Source: Absidia repens
Lineage: Eukaryota; Mucoromycota; Mucoromycetes; Mucorales; Cunninghamellaceae
DNA length: 64,000 nt
Assembly (NCBI GenBank): GCA_002105175.1
Contig: MCGE01000028.1
Span: forward strand, 124,001 to 188,000
Direction of reading: 5' to 3'
Part shown: positions 32,747 through 44,569 of the stretch, piece after piece
Layout: each line of letters begins with the position of its first letter
Position numbering within the stretch: position 1 is the stretch's first letter
Position numbers and translations under genes: made by a program
Notes under the pieces: model-generated
Told to the model about the DNA's origin: nothing
Seen by the model: only the letters and a program-made list of their open reading frames with translations
Database searches by the model: none

Positions 32747-35338
32747 GGAAGGTCAAGGACTTGTAGATGTATGTATGTGCGTGTAAAGATGCCAAAAAAA
32801 AAAACAAACAAACAAAATAATAGTTGTAATCAAGTGTATATATAGGGTAACCCTTTAAGTATATAATTGGTAGAATAATTATAGCACAAAAGAAGGGAGC
32901 ATTACTAAAAAAAAAATATAAAAATGGGGGACTGTGTTCAAAATACAACAAAGTGGAAGAGAGTAAAGAAGATGAAAAAGAGGAATGGAGAACTACAGTT
33001 GAAGGGTCTAAAAATATAAAAAAGGAGACAGACAGAGAAAAAAAGAGAGTGTAAACGACCACAGTCTAAAATAAAAGGAGAATGAGAGAAAGAGAGAGAA
33101 AAAAAGAGGGAACACGAAAAAAAAATATTTTACTGCCCCGATCATTCAAAGAACCATTTCCCAACCCTATTCATCTTTTTTAGCCCTAATATTTCAACAG
33201 TATCTCAATACTTCTATCTTGATGGTATCTCTTCACGGTTATTCATTCTCCCTTACTGGGTCCTATCCTACATGTAAACTTCTTACGCATACAGTACTCC
33301 ATTGAAAATTTCCATACTACAGGCCAGAGCTATACAGTACAGACACAAGAGTATATACCATCGTCAACTAAAACCAGTCGTTATTCTTTTCTCCAAAGTG
33401 GTGATTAACAGATAGTGGTAGTAGTGGCGATATGGGAGTGCATGTTATTTTCTCTCCATATTATTAAAGCACCGCCAAAACTTTAAAAAAGTCTCGACCT
33501 AATTCTTTTTTATTTTTTCTTTTTCATTCCACCTTCAGTAGCTGCTGGTATGAAATGGATAGGAGGCACAAGGTAGATTAGTTTTCAGAAGGCAATAACA
33601 ACAAAATATAATCGTTTATTTTATATATTTCTATGGAGATATTCTAGATTCGCCTTACACAACAAATCAAACAAATATCATCGATACCAACAATGGAAAT
33701 CATTCAAATTAGCCCGTTTTCGTAAGATTTATCGTATAATATTTATTGACTGGGTTATCATATACGACTACTCACATTATTTATTTTATACCACAAAAAT
33801 ATCTAGGTCTCGCTTGTAGTTCGATGATAAAGTCTCGCAACCATAAGGATGTCCTCACTCGATCTCGAAGAAAATATTTCAGTAAAAAAACCAAGCATAT
33901 GCACCGCTTATCCCAAGATTTGCAATTCTATCAATCGCTGCAACAAAACTTACCGTAGTTTATTAGCGCTTCCCGTGTAGTCCCATCCCTCACATGGCAT
34001 ATGATAGCAATATTATTTTTAACTGCTTATTGTTTTATCAATAAAATTCGCATTTACCTTTTACAAATTTGTGTCGATATATGATGCTACCCATTTTATT
34101 CAACAGAAAAAAAAAAAAAAAAGAGTTTCGATTTTCTTTACTTCCATTTGAATTTTTTCATTTTTTTTTCATTGTAATATATTGGTGGGTATTAAAAAAA
34201 GACAGGTGCATGAATCGGGGCTATAATTTGTCCTACAGTGTATATACAATGTACAATTAGGCCTTCTCTATAGTACTATAACAATCACTACAACCACATT
34301 GATTTTTAACTTTGTGTTTTTAAATAAATATTTTTTATTTTAAAGTGAGAATAGTAAATGGTTAGCGAAAATAGGTATTTATTTAGACTATGAATACATT
34401 TCATTGACAAGGATGCTTGCAAGATTGTTCTTTCATGGGCATTATGATAACGACACAATAATCAATAAATTTGCTACGGTATCTTTTTTTTTTCATTGTT
34501 ATTTACCTGCTTTGCATCTCTTAATAATAACAATGTCCAGCGCCGGCCAGCGCATTAGGCACTTTGTACATCAGATAAGCCAAACTTGTTTGCGACCCTA
34601 ATTTCAATAAAATACAGGTGTCATTGTTTTACTTGTGTATGCAATACGTATACGAATTAATTTTAATATTTTATGACGTTTCAGTGCTTGAAATCACAGT
34701 CGAAGGGACCTGTGGCCATTAATAAAGGCTATTACCTATTGTTTTTTATTGACACATAGCTACTTTTTTTTCGATGCTTGAGAATCATAAATTTAATCCA
34801 TCATTAAGTGTAATGCTAGCACATATAGGGAAAAAGGGTCAGACGCTGATCAATTTCCAACTCAGATAGCGTTTGAATGGATACATAGTAATTCTCCATC
34901 CCGCACAAAACACAATGCAATAGTAAACTTCCCCCGTAAAAGAAAAATTCAGTATTGCATTTATTTATCAGTATACATACGTCAGATCAGATATCGTAGA
35001 CTAAGAGAAAGCAATTATCAATCCTTTTAATTTTTGGTGCCAACTAACCTTCGCCAAATTTTTCAACGTCACAGAGTCAAGTCAAGGGGAACCATGTTTG
35101 GGCCTGTTTGACAGCAGTAATATCATCAATATTAAATTCTTCCAAGAAATATACATACATATGTAAAAAATAATCACTAGCAATGAGTGTGTGTTGAATT
35201 GTAGAGAAGATCTCTCCACAGACTTCCCCCTTCACTAATAAACTTGAGCGAAGAAAGAAAATTGATTTAACACTCCGCCATTTCTTGTTTTTTTTACCTT
35301 TTTTTTTTCTCTCACTTTCTCTTTTACTTAAATCGATC
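32747..35338. other. Long intergenic stretch with unresolved spliced frames
   Basis: The first 300 bp is the purine-rich 5' region of the Rho GEF gene. Two plus-strand candidates could be read. Frame 33222-33273 plus 33323-33408 encodes 45 aa beginning MVSLHGYSFSLTG. A second frame spans about 33640-33721 plus 33807-33958 through a canonical GTAAGA..CTAG intron and encodes a basic C-terminus ending FYQSLQQNLP, with AATAAA at 34041. Neither has a convincing start or family. From 34050 to 35270 I see nothing beyond short frames. A CACTCCGCCA box at 35271 is near the SPT2 start. Confidence 0.3.
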
Positions 35339-37108
35339 ATGCTCAAGGTAACCAACAAAACCATGGTAAACATACTCTATTGTCATACTTACTTATATAT
35401 GTATATTTATTCTTTATTTGTTTGTTATAGAGTAATTCAAAAGATATTACCTTTGAACAGCTCATGAAGCAGGCTGCCGAAGTTGCCAAGGCTCAAGATG
35501 CTGTGCTATCAGAAAAAACCAAGGAACGACGACGCCTAGAAGATGAACGCCAAAGAAAAGAAGAACATGCTTTGATGGAAAAACAGAGAAAAGAAGAGGA
35601 ACTTCATGCCAAGCATCAAGCCATGGAACAACGCCATCGTCAACTATTGGAAAAAAAACAACACCACACCAATACTCAGTCAAGTCGCAAAACACCTTCT
35701 TCTCCTTCCACCATGTCGCAGCACCAGCGTCAAAAACAACAAGACCCGCAACGACGTTCTGTACCTACAAAGCCAATGAAATCGAAAAAGGTGCCAGCTG
35801 CTTCATCCCTCGCAATATTTGAAAAAAAGGTCAGTCATCTTGAACGCTCATGCTTAGGTTATCCAGTTCTTACTCAATTTATTTTTATTTACCTCGTTAG
35901 AAACCTGTGCACATGTCATATGAGCAACTGATGGAAAAAGCCAAGGAAGTTTCATCACCAAAGAAACCTTCAGTACCAGCAAGAAAAGTGGGTAATGTGT
36001 CTTCTTCATCAACATTGGACAATAGACAGACAAAGGACTTACATGGTATGCCACAAGCCAAAGTGAAAGTATATTTTTTCAATGAACTTATCTTTTCAAT
36101 TTACTGTTATTTACTATAGGGCCATCAAAAAACTTGCCCTCGTCAACAACTTCGACAGCATCACCTCTTTACCTCAAACGATCTAATTTAGCCTCCACGA
36201 AATCGAAAGCGCAAGAATCTTTACAGTCCATGCGAGCCCGTGACCGCATTCGCTTAGAATTCAATACCCCAGCGCAGAAAATGGCCCGAACCAAGCGTGA
36301 TCGCCAATCCATCGAGGAGATACAACGGGACATTCGTCATTCAAAAGGGAAATACTCAGATGATGATGACAGTGCTGATATTCGTCCGAAACAGCGCCAC
36401 CGACCTGATCACACGCGGCTCCATGCGTCCTCACGAAATCCAACAAGAACGGCACCCCCAACGTTATCAAGACAGCAGCAACAACTTCCATCGTCCATTG
36501 GTGAAACTAGGAAACAGCAGCGCCCCCTTGCCACCCCATCACAGCATCAACAACGGGCGCCAATACGAATGCCGTTTCGACGCGCGATGGATCCAAAACG
36601 ACCTCCAAGACGACCCCACCGACCGGATTTGGATGCGTATGACGATGAGGATGACGATGATCTGGATAGCTTTATTGTGGATGACGATGATAGGTATGAT
36701 CGATCAAGGGCGGATGAAAATGATTATTCCTCGGAAATCAGCAAAATATTTCGATACGATCGTAGAAGGTAAAAAAAAAAAAGAGAAAAGAGGATTCGAA
36801 AATCAGTGAATGAATGAATGCTGATGGATTTCTTTTTTTTTGTGTACGTAGATTTGCCAATGAAAGTGTCTATTCTGATGATGATATGGAAGCAAACTCA
36901 ATGGATGTGCTACGTGAAGAAAAACGAAGGTAAGCAAGTGTGTGCCGATGGCGATAGGCGCTTAATAGAACCCTGCCAGTATATCTGACATTCCGCTTTT
37001 AATTTTTTCTTTGTTAGTGAACGGTTGGCAAGACGGGAAGACCAACTGGAAGACCAGTTAGAACAAGAACGAAGGAAAAAGCGATTGGCGAAATCGAAAG
37101 GAAAGTGA
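35339..37108 (+). CDS. SPT2: Chromatin protein Spt2 (HMG-like histone chaperone)
   Basis: Six exons (35339-35365, 35431-35829, 35901-36045, 36120-36768, 36852-36929, 37018-37108) give 462 aa. A charged helical region rich in Lys/Glu/Arg (RQRKEEHALMEKQRKEEEL) is followed by a basic disordered middle. The diagnostic C-terminal SPT2 domain has an acidic patch (YDDEDDDDLDSFIVDDDD), then EISKIFRYDRRRFANES, DDDMEANSMDVLREEKRSE and a basic end. Spt2 binds H3-H4 and DNA behind RNA polymerases and limits cryptic transcription, functionally linked with Spt6, which is also in this window. Alternative donors in exon 1 (35348 or 35366) both keep frame, so the first 9 codons are uncertain. It is convergent with the CDP-DAG synthase gene. 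Confidence 0.93.
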
Positions 37109-37667
37109 CATATTAGTTAGTTGTTTATTTAGACTTAAAAGTAGTAGCCTCAACAGTCTTATACCAAGTAGTAGATAGGATGATTCCTTTTTTTTTTTTA
37201 TTCATGTAATAAAATTTTATGAAATATATGATTTTCTTTATTAATATGGAATGGAAAGTTTGAAATACGTGTATGTGTGTGAATGTGAATGGAATACAAA
37301 TGCAAGGCAGAATGAGTATATAATCTCGAATAAAAACGGAATAGGCAGGCTTTTCCCTCAAGAAAAAAAAAAAAACAAAAAAAAAAAAAAAAGAGATTGG
37401 GCAAAAACACAGCAAACAAAACATAGAGTAAAAAACACATGGTAAAAAAGGTCAGAAAAAGAAATTTTATTTATATATTTGGTATGAAGCAATAATAAGA
37501 TAGTCATTGTAGATAAGCACTGTATATAAATATATAATAGATCGTATCACATCGCTAAACTGAAATAATGTGGTAACATATGAGGGATGGGGATGGGGAT
37601 GATGAGATAAAAATAAAAGAGAAGGAAAAATAATTGGTAGTTGATGATGGGGAAGATAGGGTACTAA

Positions 37668-39429
37668 CTAACGGCTAAGGTATTGTTGAGCCTTCTCCAA
37701 TAGAGTCGGTGAGATTTGATCAGTTTCCAATATATTTTGATTCACTAAATACGTTTGTAGGCGTTCCAATAGTTCCAACTTTTCTTTGTTCGTCATGTTG
37801 TTGATGACTAGTGTTAAAACACTACCGACAGTCATATAGTATTTCTTGTGTGGAAAAAATAAATAAAGAAATTGTAAATCAAGTCTAATCACCGTTTTAT
37901 ACCTTTGTTTTCAATTTTACCTTTATAAAGCTGTGGTAATACATATGAGCAAAGAAACCCATTAAAAATTGGCAATCCATACGATCAGTCAAACCACCAT
38001 GGCCAGGGATACTATCACCAAAATCCTTGATTTTAAAAGCACGTTTAACAGCACTGGCAAAGAAACCACCAAATGGAGCAATCAAAGAAGCAAAGCAAGC
38101 CATAACAATAGCATGAAAATGGACAGGAGCAATCCAGATTTGATAAACATCATAGCTAGTAAGATACTTGATGGCATATTGTACGGCAGATGGTAAAGCC
38201 CATGGTACGGATCTGAAGACAGGGTTCTTTGGATCACATGAGACATTGGACCAAGCAGTGGCACCCAAGTCCTATAATCAACACATCAAAAGTGTTAGTA
38301 GCCCTCTTCTTTCATTCCTTCCCAACCATTATTTTTGATATACCTGTACTGGGCAGATCATATAATCGAATTGCATTAGGAAAGTAGCAGCTCCAACAGC
38401 AAGAATCAAAGTACAAAGAAGAGCTCCTACAAAACCTTCCACCGTCTTTTTAGGACTAAGCTGAATAAGAGGGGTGCGCCCAAAGAAGAAACCACAAAGG
38501 TATGCAAACACATCATTACATACAACGAGAGCAACAGGCAAAACAAACCTAAATGACATCAAATAAATATAGAGAAAAGTCATTTAGTCAAATTCGCATT
38601 CCATTCATTCATATTCCATCCGATCGTCGTCACTAACCAAATCAATCCTTCCAATATGTTATCCACAATGAAGTGACTTTGCACTACAATCAAAAATAAA
38701 GCCATATGGGTCCAGCCGAACTGAGCCATTTGAACTCGGTATTGTCCTTTTCGCAAGTTCACTACAAAAAATACAAATCCTAATACCCTCAACAAGAAAA
38801 TGTAAGTACATACATATACATATACACACATTTTCCAGTTACGTCATTGTATATAGTCTATATTTTGCTTACCGATGACATAGAGCATAAAACTGATAAA
38901 CCGGTGGTGGGTAGCAAAGGGAATCAAAACAGCATCCACCATAACAATTTCCTTGAAGTAGTAGATAATCGATTCACCATACAAGAAATATTCCGTCGTA
39001 ATCAGAAAGTACCTATATAACAAAAGAGAGAGAGAGTGTGTGTGTGTGTGCTCGTAAGTAAAAGGGAAACACTAGTGTCGTAGACGTGGCTTTTACTTAC
39101 CAGCTCATGGTCTTGAACCATTTAATACTTTGCTCTTGTGCACCAAGACAAGCAATCTGAACCACTTCGTTGTACACCATGACTGTGATAATCATTACAC
39201 CAACAATGGACCAAATATAACCTGATGCAAGCACAAAGAAGAAGGCGCCAATCATTAGGAGAGTATACAAAGTGCGGATCCACATGTTTTGCCATTTCTT
39301 TTTGGGCTTTTCGTCAACTAATAATACAGAAGCCGCAACCGCACTTAACTTGTCTTTCTGGGAAACATTCTTTTCGCTAGTGCTGGTTTGATTGGTATTT
39401 GTGTGTCGTTTTGTCAGTTTCTTTCCCAT
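37668..39429 (-). CDS. CDS1: Phosphatidate cytidylyltransferase (CDP-diacylglycerol synthase)
   Basis: Six exons (39101-39429, 38873-39012, 38638-38761, 38344-38548, 37921-38271, 37668-37844) give 441 aa, near the yeast Cds1 length. A hydrophilic Lys/Thr-rich head (1-50) precedes seven to eight hydrophobic segments. The family signature lies at about 339-365: S-x-x-KR-x4-KD-x-G-x2-IPGHGG-x-x-DRMD, complete. CND...Y..G..FG (NDVFAYLCGFFFGRTPL) and SPKKTVEGF are also intact. The enzyme makes CDP-DAG from CTP and phosphatidate in the ER, the precursor for phosphatidylinositol and phosphatidylserine. Together with INO1 at the window end it belongs to phosphoinositide supply. Intron 3 has a GTTAGT donor; all others are standard. 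Confidence 0.96.
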
Positions 39430-39555
39430 TGTATTTACTGATATTTACTAAAATATAACACAAGTGTAGAAACAAACAAAAAAATTAAAAAAAAAAGAAT
39501 TAAAAAAAGAAATAGAACTACTTGAAAAAGTCACATGGGGTTTCTCCGACAGACC

Positions 39556-39599
<44 letters not shown>

Positions 39600-40001
39600 A
39601 ATCTTCACCAGTGTCGAGTTGACTATAAAAAATTGGGAGACATGCATTTCTTTTTTTACGTTGTTTTAAGACGCATAGTGCCAAGTGTGTCTCGGTGAAA
39701 TTCCAAGCACATGGCCTATAATAAAGTACTGACGGTGTTTCAAAATGGAACCAGACAAGAGTAGATCCACATATATAATTCAGGGAGTGCTGCACCTCGG
39801 GCACACCTTTCTTACTTCTGATCAGATGGCAAGAAACAAACAATAATGAAAATAATGCTGTTTTTTTTTGTTGTTTCCCTGAATTCAGGGCAGAATAATG
39901 GTGTAATTTCATTATGTCAAATTCGATATCAACAATGGTGACGCGCGGTGATTGAAATTGAAGTCAATAACGAGTCGCTTAAAAACCCATGAGTTCCTCT
40001 T

Positions 40002-40040
<39 letters not shown>

Positions 40041-40128
40041 GAAATTTTTTATTTTATTCTTTCACTCTTTTTTATTTTTACTTTTATTATTGACTAGAGT
40101 ATTCATACATAATAGAAGCAATGCTGCA
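39430..40128. promoter_or_regulatory. Shared 5' region between CDS1 and the methyltransferase gene
   Basis: The two genes diverge from this 0.7-kb stretch. It holds two very long T homopolymers (39558-39597, 40 nt; 40004-40035, 32 nt) and no plausible gene. Frames crossing the T runs encode poly-Phe or poly-Lys and are not real. No TATA box could be assigned with confidence. Confidence 0.5.
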
Positions 40129-43100
40129 ATGATCGACATTACTGAATACTCTCGACTTTCTCCTCCAAGGTTACTGCCTTCCCTACAACCTGATGCACCC
40201 CAGCAACCTCATTTGCCACTGGAGTTTCCATTACCAGTCAACTCTCATAGATCTTCGATGCCAACACCTACACCTAGTCCTTCAAGAAGTGTCAAACGGG
40301 ACCATGAAACAATGGTGGATGACTCTATATCTACTGCGTTTAGCGAGATTCAGCACCAACAACACTCTTCAGCTGATCCTGCACCTCATCAAGGCAATCA
40401 CGACATGAACGACATTAGTGCTCAACTTTTGGTGGACGTTCTGGGTGACATGTTTAGAAATCTGAAAATGGATGTTTGGCACAAATTATTACTGCAACAA
40501 AACAAATCAGGTAATGAAAACATAAATAAAAACAAATAGCATAGTCTGATGCAACTCTAAATTTTTTTTTTTTTTTTTACTAATTAGTGAACGAAATCCC
40601 AAATGTACCATTACTGGCAGTGAACAATTTTTTATATCAGGTACAAGATAATGCCAGTATTCCCAGCGAACATCTCGCAGCCGATATTTATTGTTCTATG
40701 ACTGGTTTCATGGCGATCTATCTTGGTCTTATCGAACTTTTATTTTATGATTTGGTCATCAACGAAAATGGTATACAACAAAGGAATCCCTTCGACAGCT
40801 ATATGGAATTATTCGCATGTGGTGACGATGTTGCTAGCTCATCTGATGATTTATTTACTTGGTATCATTGGCATCATCGAAATCAACTGGTGAATGACCT
40901 GAAGCAGCGATTGGCATTGGTGGGACTTCAACAATTTCGGTCTTTGACTTTGATTGACACTATTTTGACACGGTTTTATACGACACACCTTTTACAACCT
41001 GTGGCTCAACAACATCAAAAGGATCATGGTCAATTTTACACTCCACAGAGCGTCGTACGATTCATGTGGTCATTATGCCTCAGCAACAAATCATATTCAG
41101 GGACAGATAATAGTAGTAGATTTGATCATGGACTTGCTCAATCTCCTCCCATCCTTCCACGTGTATTTGATCCATGTATGGGTATTGGTGCCTTTTTATG
41201 TGAATATTTGACAAGGTTGATCTCAAGAACAAAGGCTCAGGCTGACTTGTGGAATAATGGTGATGCATTGAAACACATATTGGCTCAACTACCTGAATCT
41301 ATATGGGGGGTGGAAATTGATCCATTTGCTTACAAACTTGGAAAACTCAACATTATGGTGCATATGTTTCCTCTTTATCAACAATGTCTTCTTCTCAACA
41401 CATCTTTTGAATCCTTCTCTGTTGGTCGATTATCTCTGTTCCGAAACGATACGCTGCGCTTGGATCTGGATGCCAACCTTTATACCACCAAAGATAAGAC
41501 ATGGGAACAACAACAACTACTGCGGTTGCGTGATCCATCGAAACTAGTCTTTGATTACGTTGTCACCAATCCACCTTACATGATCCGGAAGACAGGCTTT
41601 GTCACCAATCCTGACAAGTCCCTCTATAATGATACCTATCTTGGTGGGAAAGGAACTCAAGCCTATATGTATTTTATGTGGTTCTGCCTCCAACGATGTC
41701 ATCCTGCTACTGGCCAGCTCTGCTTCATTACTCCTAGTCAATGGACTGTATTGGAATTTGCCGAAAATCTCAGGTAAATAAATCTCATCTACCCATATCA
41801 TCTAGTAGCTTACTAATTTTTCTTCTTGTTTCAATAGAAAATGGATATGGGAAAATTGTCAACTTTTGAACTTACTACAATTTGAACCCTACAAAGTGTG
41901 GCCCAAAGTGCAAACTGACTCGCTTATTTTTAGACTTTGTAAGCGGCAACAACTACAACAGCAATCTCATGTTGGTGAAGTTATGGATACTGATGTCAAA
42001 ATGTCTTTGTGGGATTCCCAGAAGTATGGCATACCAAATCGACAAGTACTATTCTTACGACACTTATCAAGGAAAGCAAGTTTAGAGGAAATTCTGGAAG
42101 CCTACCGCCAATTTGATGATCAGCACCCTGAAACACAAGATCCATTAATCAAATACAAGATCACGCCGACCAATGACATCAATCTATTCCAAACAGCTAT
42201 GCATGGATCATTTGCCTACCTGTCACCCACGTCTGCCGTCTCTGATTTATTGATGTCCCTGACTCGCGATTATCCTCGGTTGTGTGATGATGGGCGTAGT
42301 ACGGATGGATCTCAAGCTCCTCTGGTATGGCACCGTGGTCCAAACACCAACCCCGTTTATGCATTAGTGGTACGAACAAAATGGGCTATTGATACTTTCG
42401 GCAAGAGTGAATGTGACCAGTGGCTTCGTCCTGTGTTTTATTGGAATGGAAAATCATCTACCCCTACACGAACCTCACCATGCCGCGTTGGAGATGAGGA
42501 ACGTATCAATATCAATAATGCCACTGTCACCAGAGACCCTATAGCCATGTCTCCTCTATTATCTTCCTCCTCCTCATCGTCCTCATCATCGATATCCACG
42601 CCGCCGCCATTACCTACAACATCAAAATCGACAGCTGACTGCAAGGAAATTCGATTCTGGAGCGATCGGGATCCATTACGACTGACCAAAAAGGAAAACT
42701 CACCAGCCGAAGCTTATGTCCCTTTTGATGGCCGAAGTGAAAGTGGTGATGGCCCTTCCCACTACTCTATGATACTAGTCGATAAGAACGGAGCAGCCCA
42801 TTTGGACAAAACATCACCATTATATCTGTACCTCTCTGAGGCCCGCTTAGAACTCCAACCTGGACAAACGGACAAAGAATTGGCCTGGTGTCACTACAAC
42901 AAATGTGGGGTGAATCTTCCTGTGAAGCTGGTGCATCCTATCAACTTTGGCTACTTTAGCCGGACACAACCTCGGCAGCGGTTTTTTATCGACAGACAAC
43001 AGCGATGTGTGACCAACCAATGCATGTATTTTACAATCAAACAACTACAACAGCAGAAACACAACAACAATAACAACAACACCAAGGCTTGTACGGACAA

Positions 43101-43887
43101 ATCGTCATTACCATTTTCACTTCCAACGACATCTTCTTCAACACCACCACCATCCTCGTCACCATGGGAGAACTATTACTTGGGGGTACTCAACTCTAGT
43201 ACGGTACAATTCTTCATCAGGGCACATTGCTACTACGATCAACAAGGACGGACTCGATTTTTTGCAAAGCACATGGCCAAAATACCTCACGCACCGCCCT
43301 CTCTGATACAAGTCGATAAGATGAACCAGTATGTGGAACAACTGACAGGGGCACGGACACTTATTTACGACATCATACGATTTGTGGAAAGTGACACTAG
43401 CAGCAGCAACCATCAACTTGGAGGTGAACCGATACTAGATGTTAATATTAGTAGTAGTGGAGGTAGACAACAAATTCATCAGAAACAGTCATTGCGATCG
43501 GTAATGGAAAAGGTACGCAACTGCATATGGGACCTGGCACCTGCAGATCGCCATCTATTGGAGCAAGCATCACTTTACTATTTTGAAACATCGATGACAG
43601 CAGTGGACGAAAAAGGGAACAACATGACGACATATATACAACAAGGTGGAGGAAATTTGGCCGATCAAATGATACGCTTGTTGATCGTCCAATCACTCCT
43701 ACAACATGCAGTAGATCATCTGGCATACGAAATATACGGTATTCCTTCCGATCTGCAACTCCAGCTTGAGCAGGAACTTGGGCTCTCTTTGACATTACAA
43801 TGGCAAACCTATCAGCATCATCTTCATGGCCGCCCTATACTAGACCTGGTCGAACATATCTTGAATGGAAGCCTCGTCATTGAATAA
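40129..43887 (+). CDS. Eco57I/type IIG-like adenine-N6 DNA methyltransferase with TaqI-like specificity region
   Basis: Three exons (40129-40510, 40588-41773, 41838-43887) give 1205 aa. After a Pro/Ser-rich head (1-100) and a helical domain comes QFYTPQSVVRFM (276-287), then motif I FDPCMGIGAFLCEYL (321-335), a VEIDPFA motif II, and motif IV NPPY (455-458) preceded by FDYVVT. These are the marks of gamma-class N6-adenine methyltransferases acting on DNA. The C-terminal half has WENYYLGVLNSSTVQFFIR, an aromatic/basic FFAKHMAKIPHAPP and LAYEIYGIP, as in TaqI/Eco57I target-recognition regions. No PD-(D/E)XK nuclease motif is visible, so it looks like a stand-alone modifier. Poly-Gln/Asn/Ser inserts, introns and normal codon use show it is a settled fungal gene rather than contamination. 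Ancient acquisition from bacteria is an inference. The start is the ATG after a one-codon-off upstream ATG that stops at once. Confidence 0.9.
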
Positions 43888-43927
43888 GTGGTACCCATCG
43901 GGTCTTATCAATGTAGCATAGTTTTAC

Positions 43928-43980
<53 letters not shown>

Positions 43981-43992
43981 GTTATTATTATC

Positions 43993-44023
<31 letters not shown>

Positions 44024-44569
44024 TCATCTTGTCCCTATTCCCACTTCTTACTCAACTAGTTATTAGATCCATTGTTATTTTTACTTGTAGTTTACATCTC
44101 TCCTATGTATTGTCAGCTGTCAATGCACACATTCTTATTTCTAACCAGCTTTGTATTATTATTATTATTATTTATTTATTTATTTGCCATCATTCTTGCT
44201 GTATTAATTACTTCGATTTGTTATTATTATTTCTTTACTATCATTTAAATAAAGTATCTATCTTTTTGCATACTCTACATGCCATGAGAAATGAATGAAA
44301 AAAAAAATCTATCGTAGTCTGGAACAAAATAATATAGCGATGTTTACGAGGTTGCATATATCTGCAAGAATGGGGTTGTATAGAGTAATTTATTGTAAAA
44401 ATAAAAAAATGTAAGTGGAAAGTTAAACGACGATATTCTGACACTGGCTGATGCGATGAAAACAAAAAAAGAGGAGGTGGAAGGGATGTAATACAGACGG
44501 TGCATGATTTGTGTGGGGCAACTCCAAATTCAAAAAAAAAAAAAAAAAAAAAGGTCGGCCGCGCTAGAA
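43888..44569. repeat. 3' flank with (ATT)n and (CAT)n microsatellites
   Basis: An ATT/TTA array at about 43930-43990 is followed by an ATC/CATCAT run to 44028, and a second short ATT/TTTA run lies at 44156-44185. AATAAA at about 44248 may end the methyltransferase transcript. A frame through the array (poly-Ile) is an artefact. An A22 run lies at 44532-44553. Confidence 0.8.

Noticed and set aside
34404..34601. 65-aa plus-strand frame ending SAGQRIRHFVHQISQ
   Set aside because: A small mitochondrial-type peptide was considered, but no start context, intron support or family match.
39448..39912. 154-aa minus-strand frame with a poly-Lys run
   Set aside because: Crosses the T40 homopolymer upstream of CDS1 and lacks recognisable content.
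39952..40128. N-terminal extension of the methyltransferase with poly-Phe
   Set aside because: Encoded by the T32 tract; the ATG at 40129 gives a normal start.
43888..44298. 136-aa poly-isoleucine frame
   Set aside because: Runs through the ATT microsatellite; no plausible protein.
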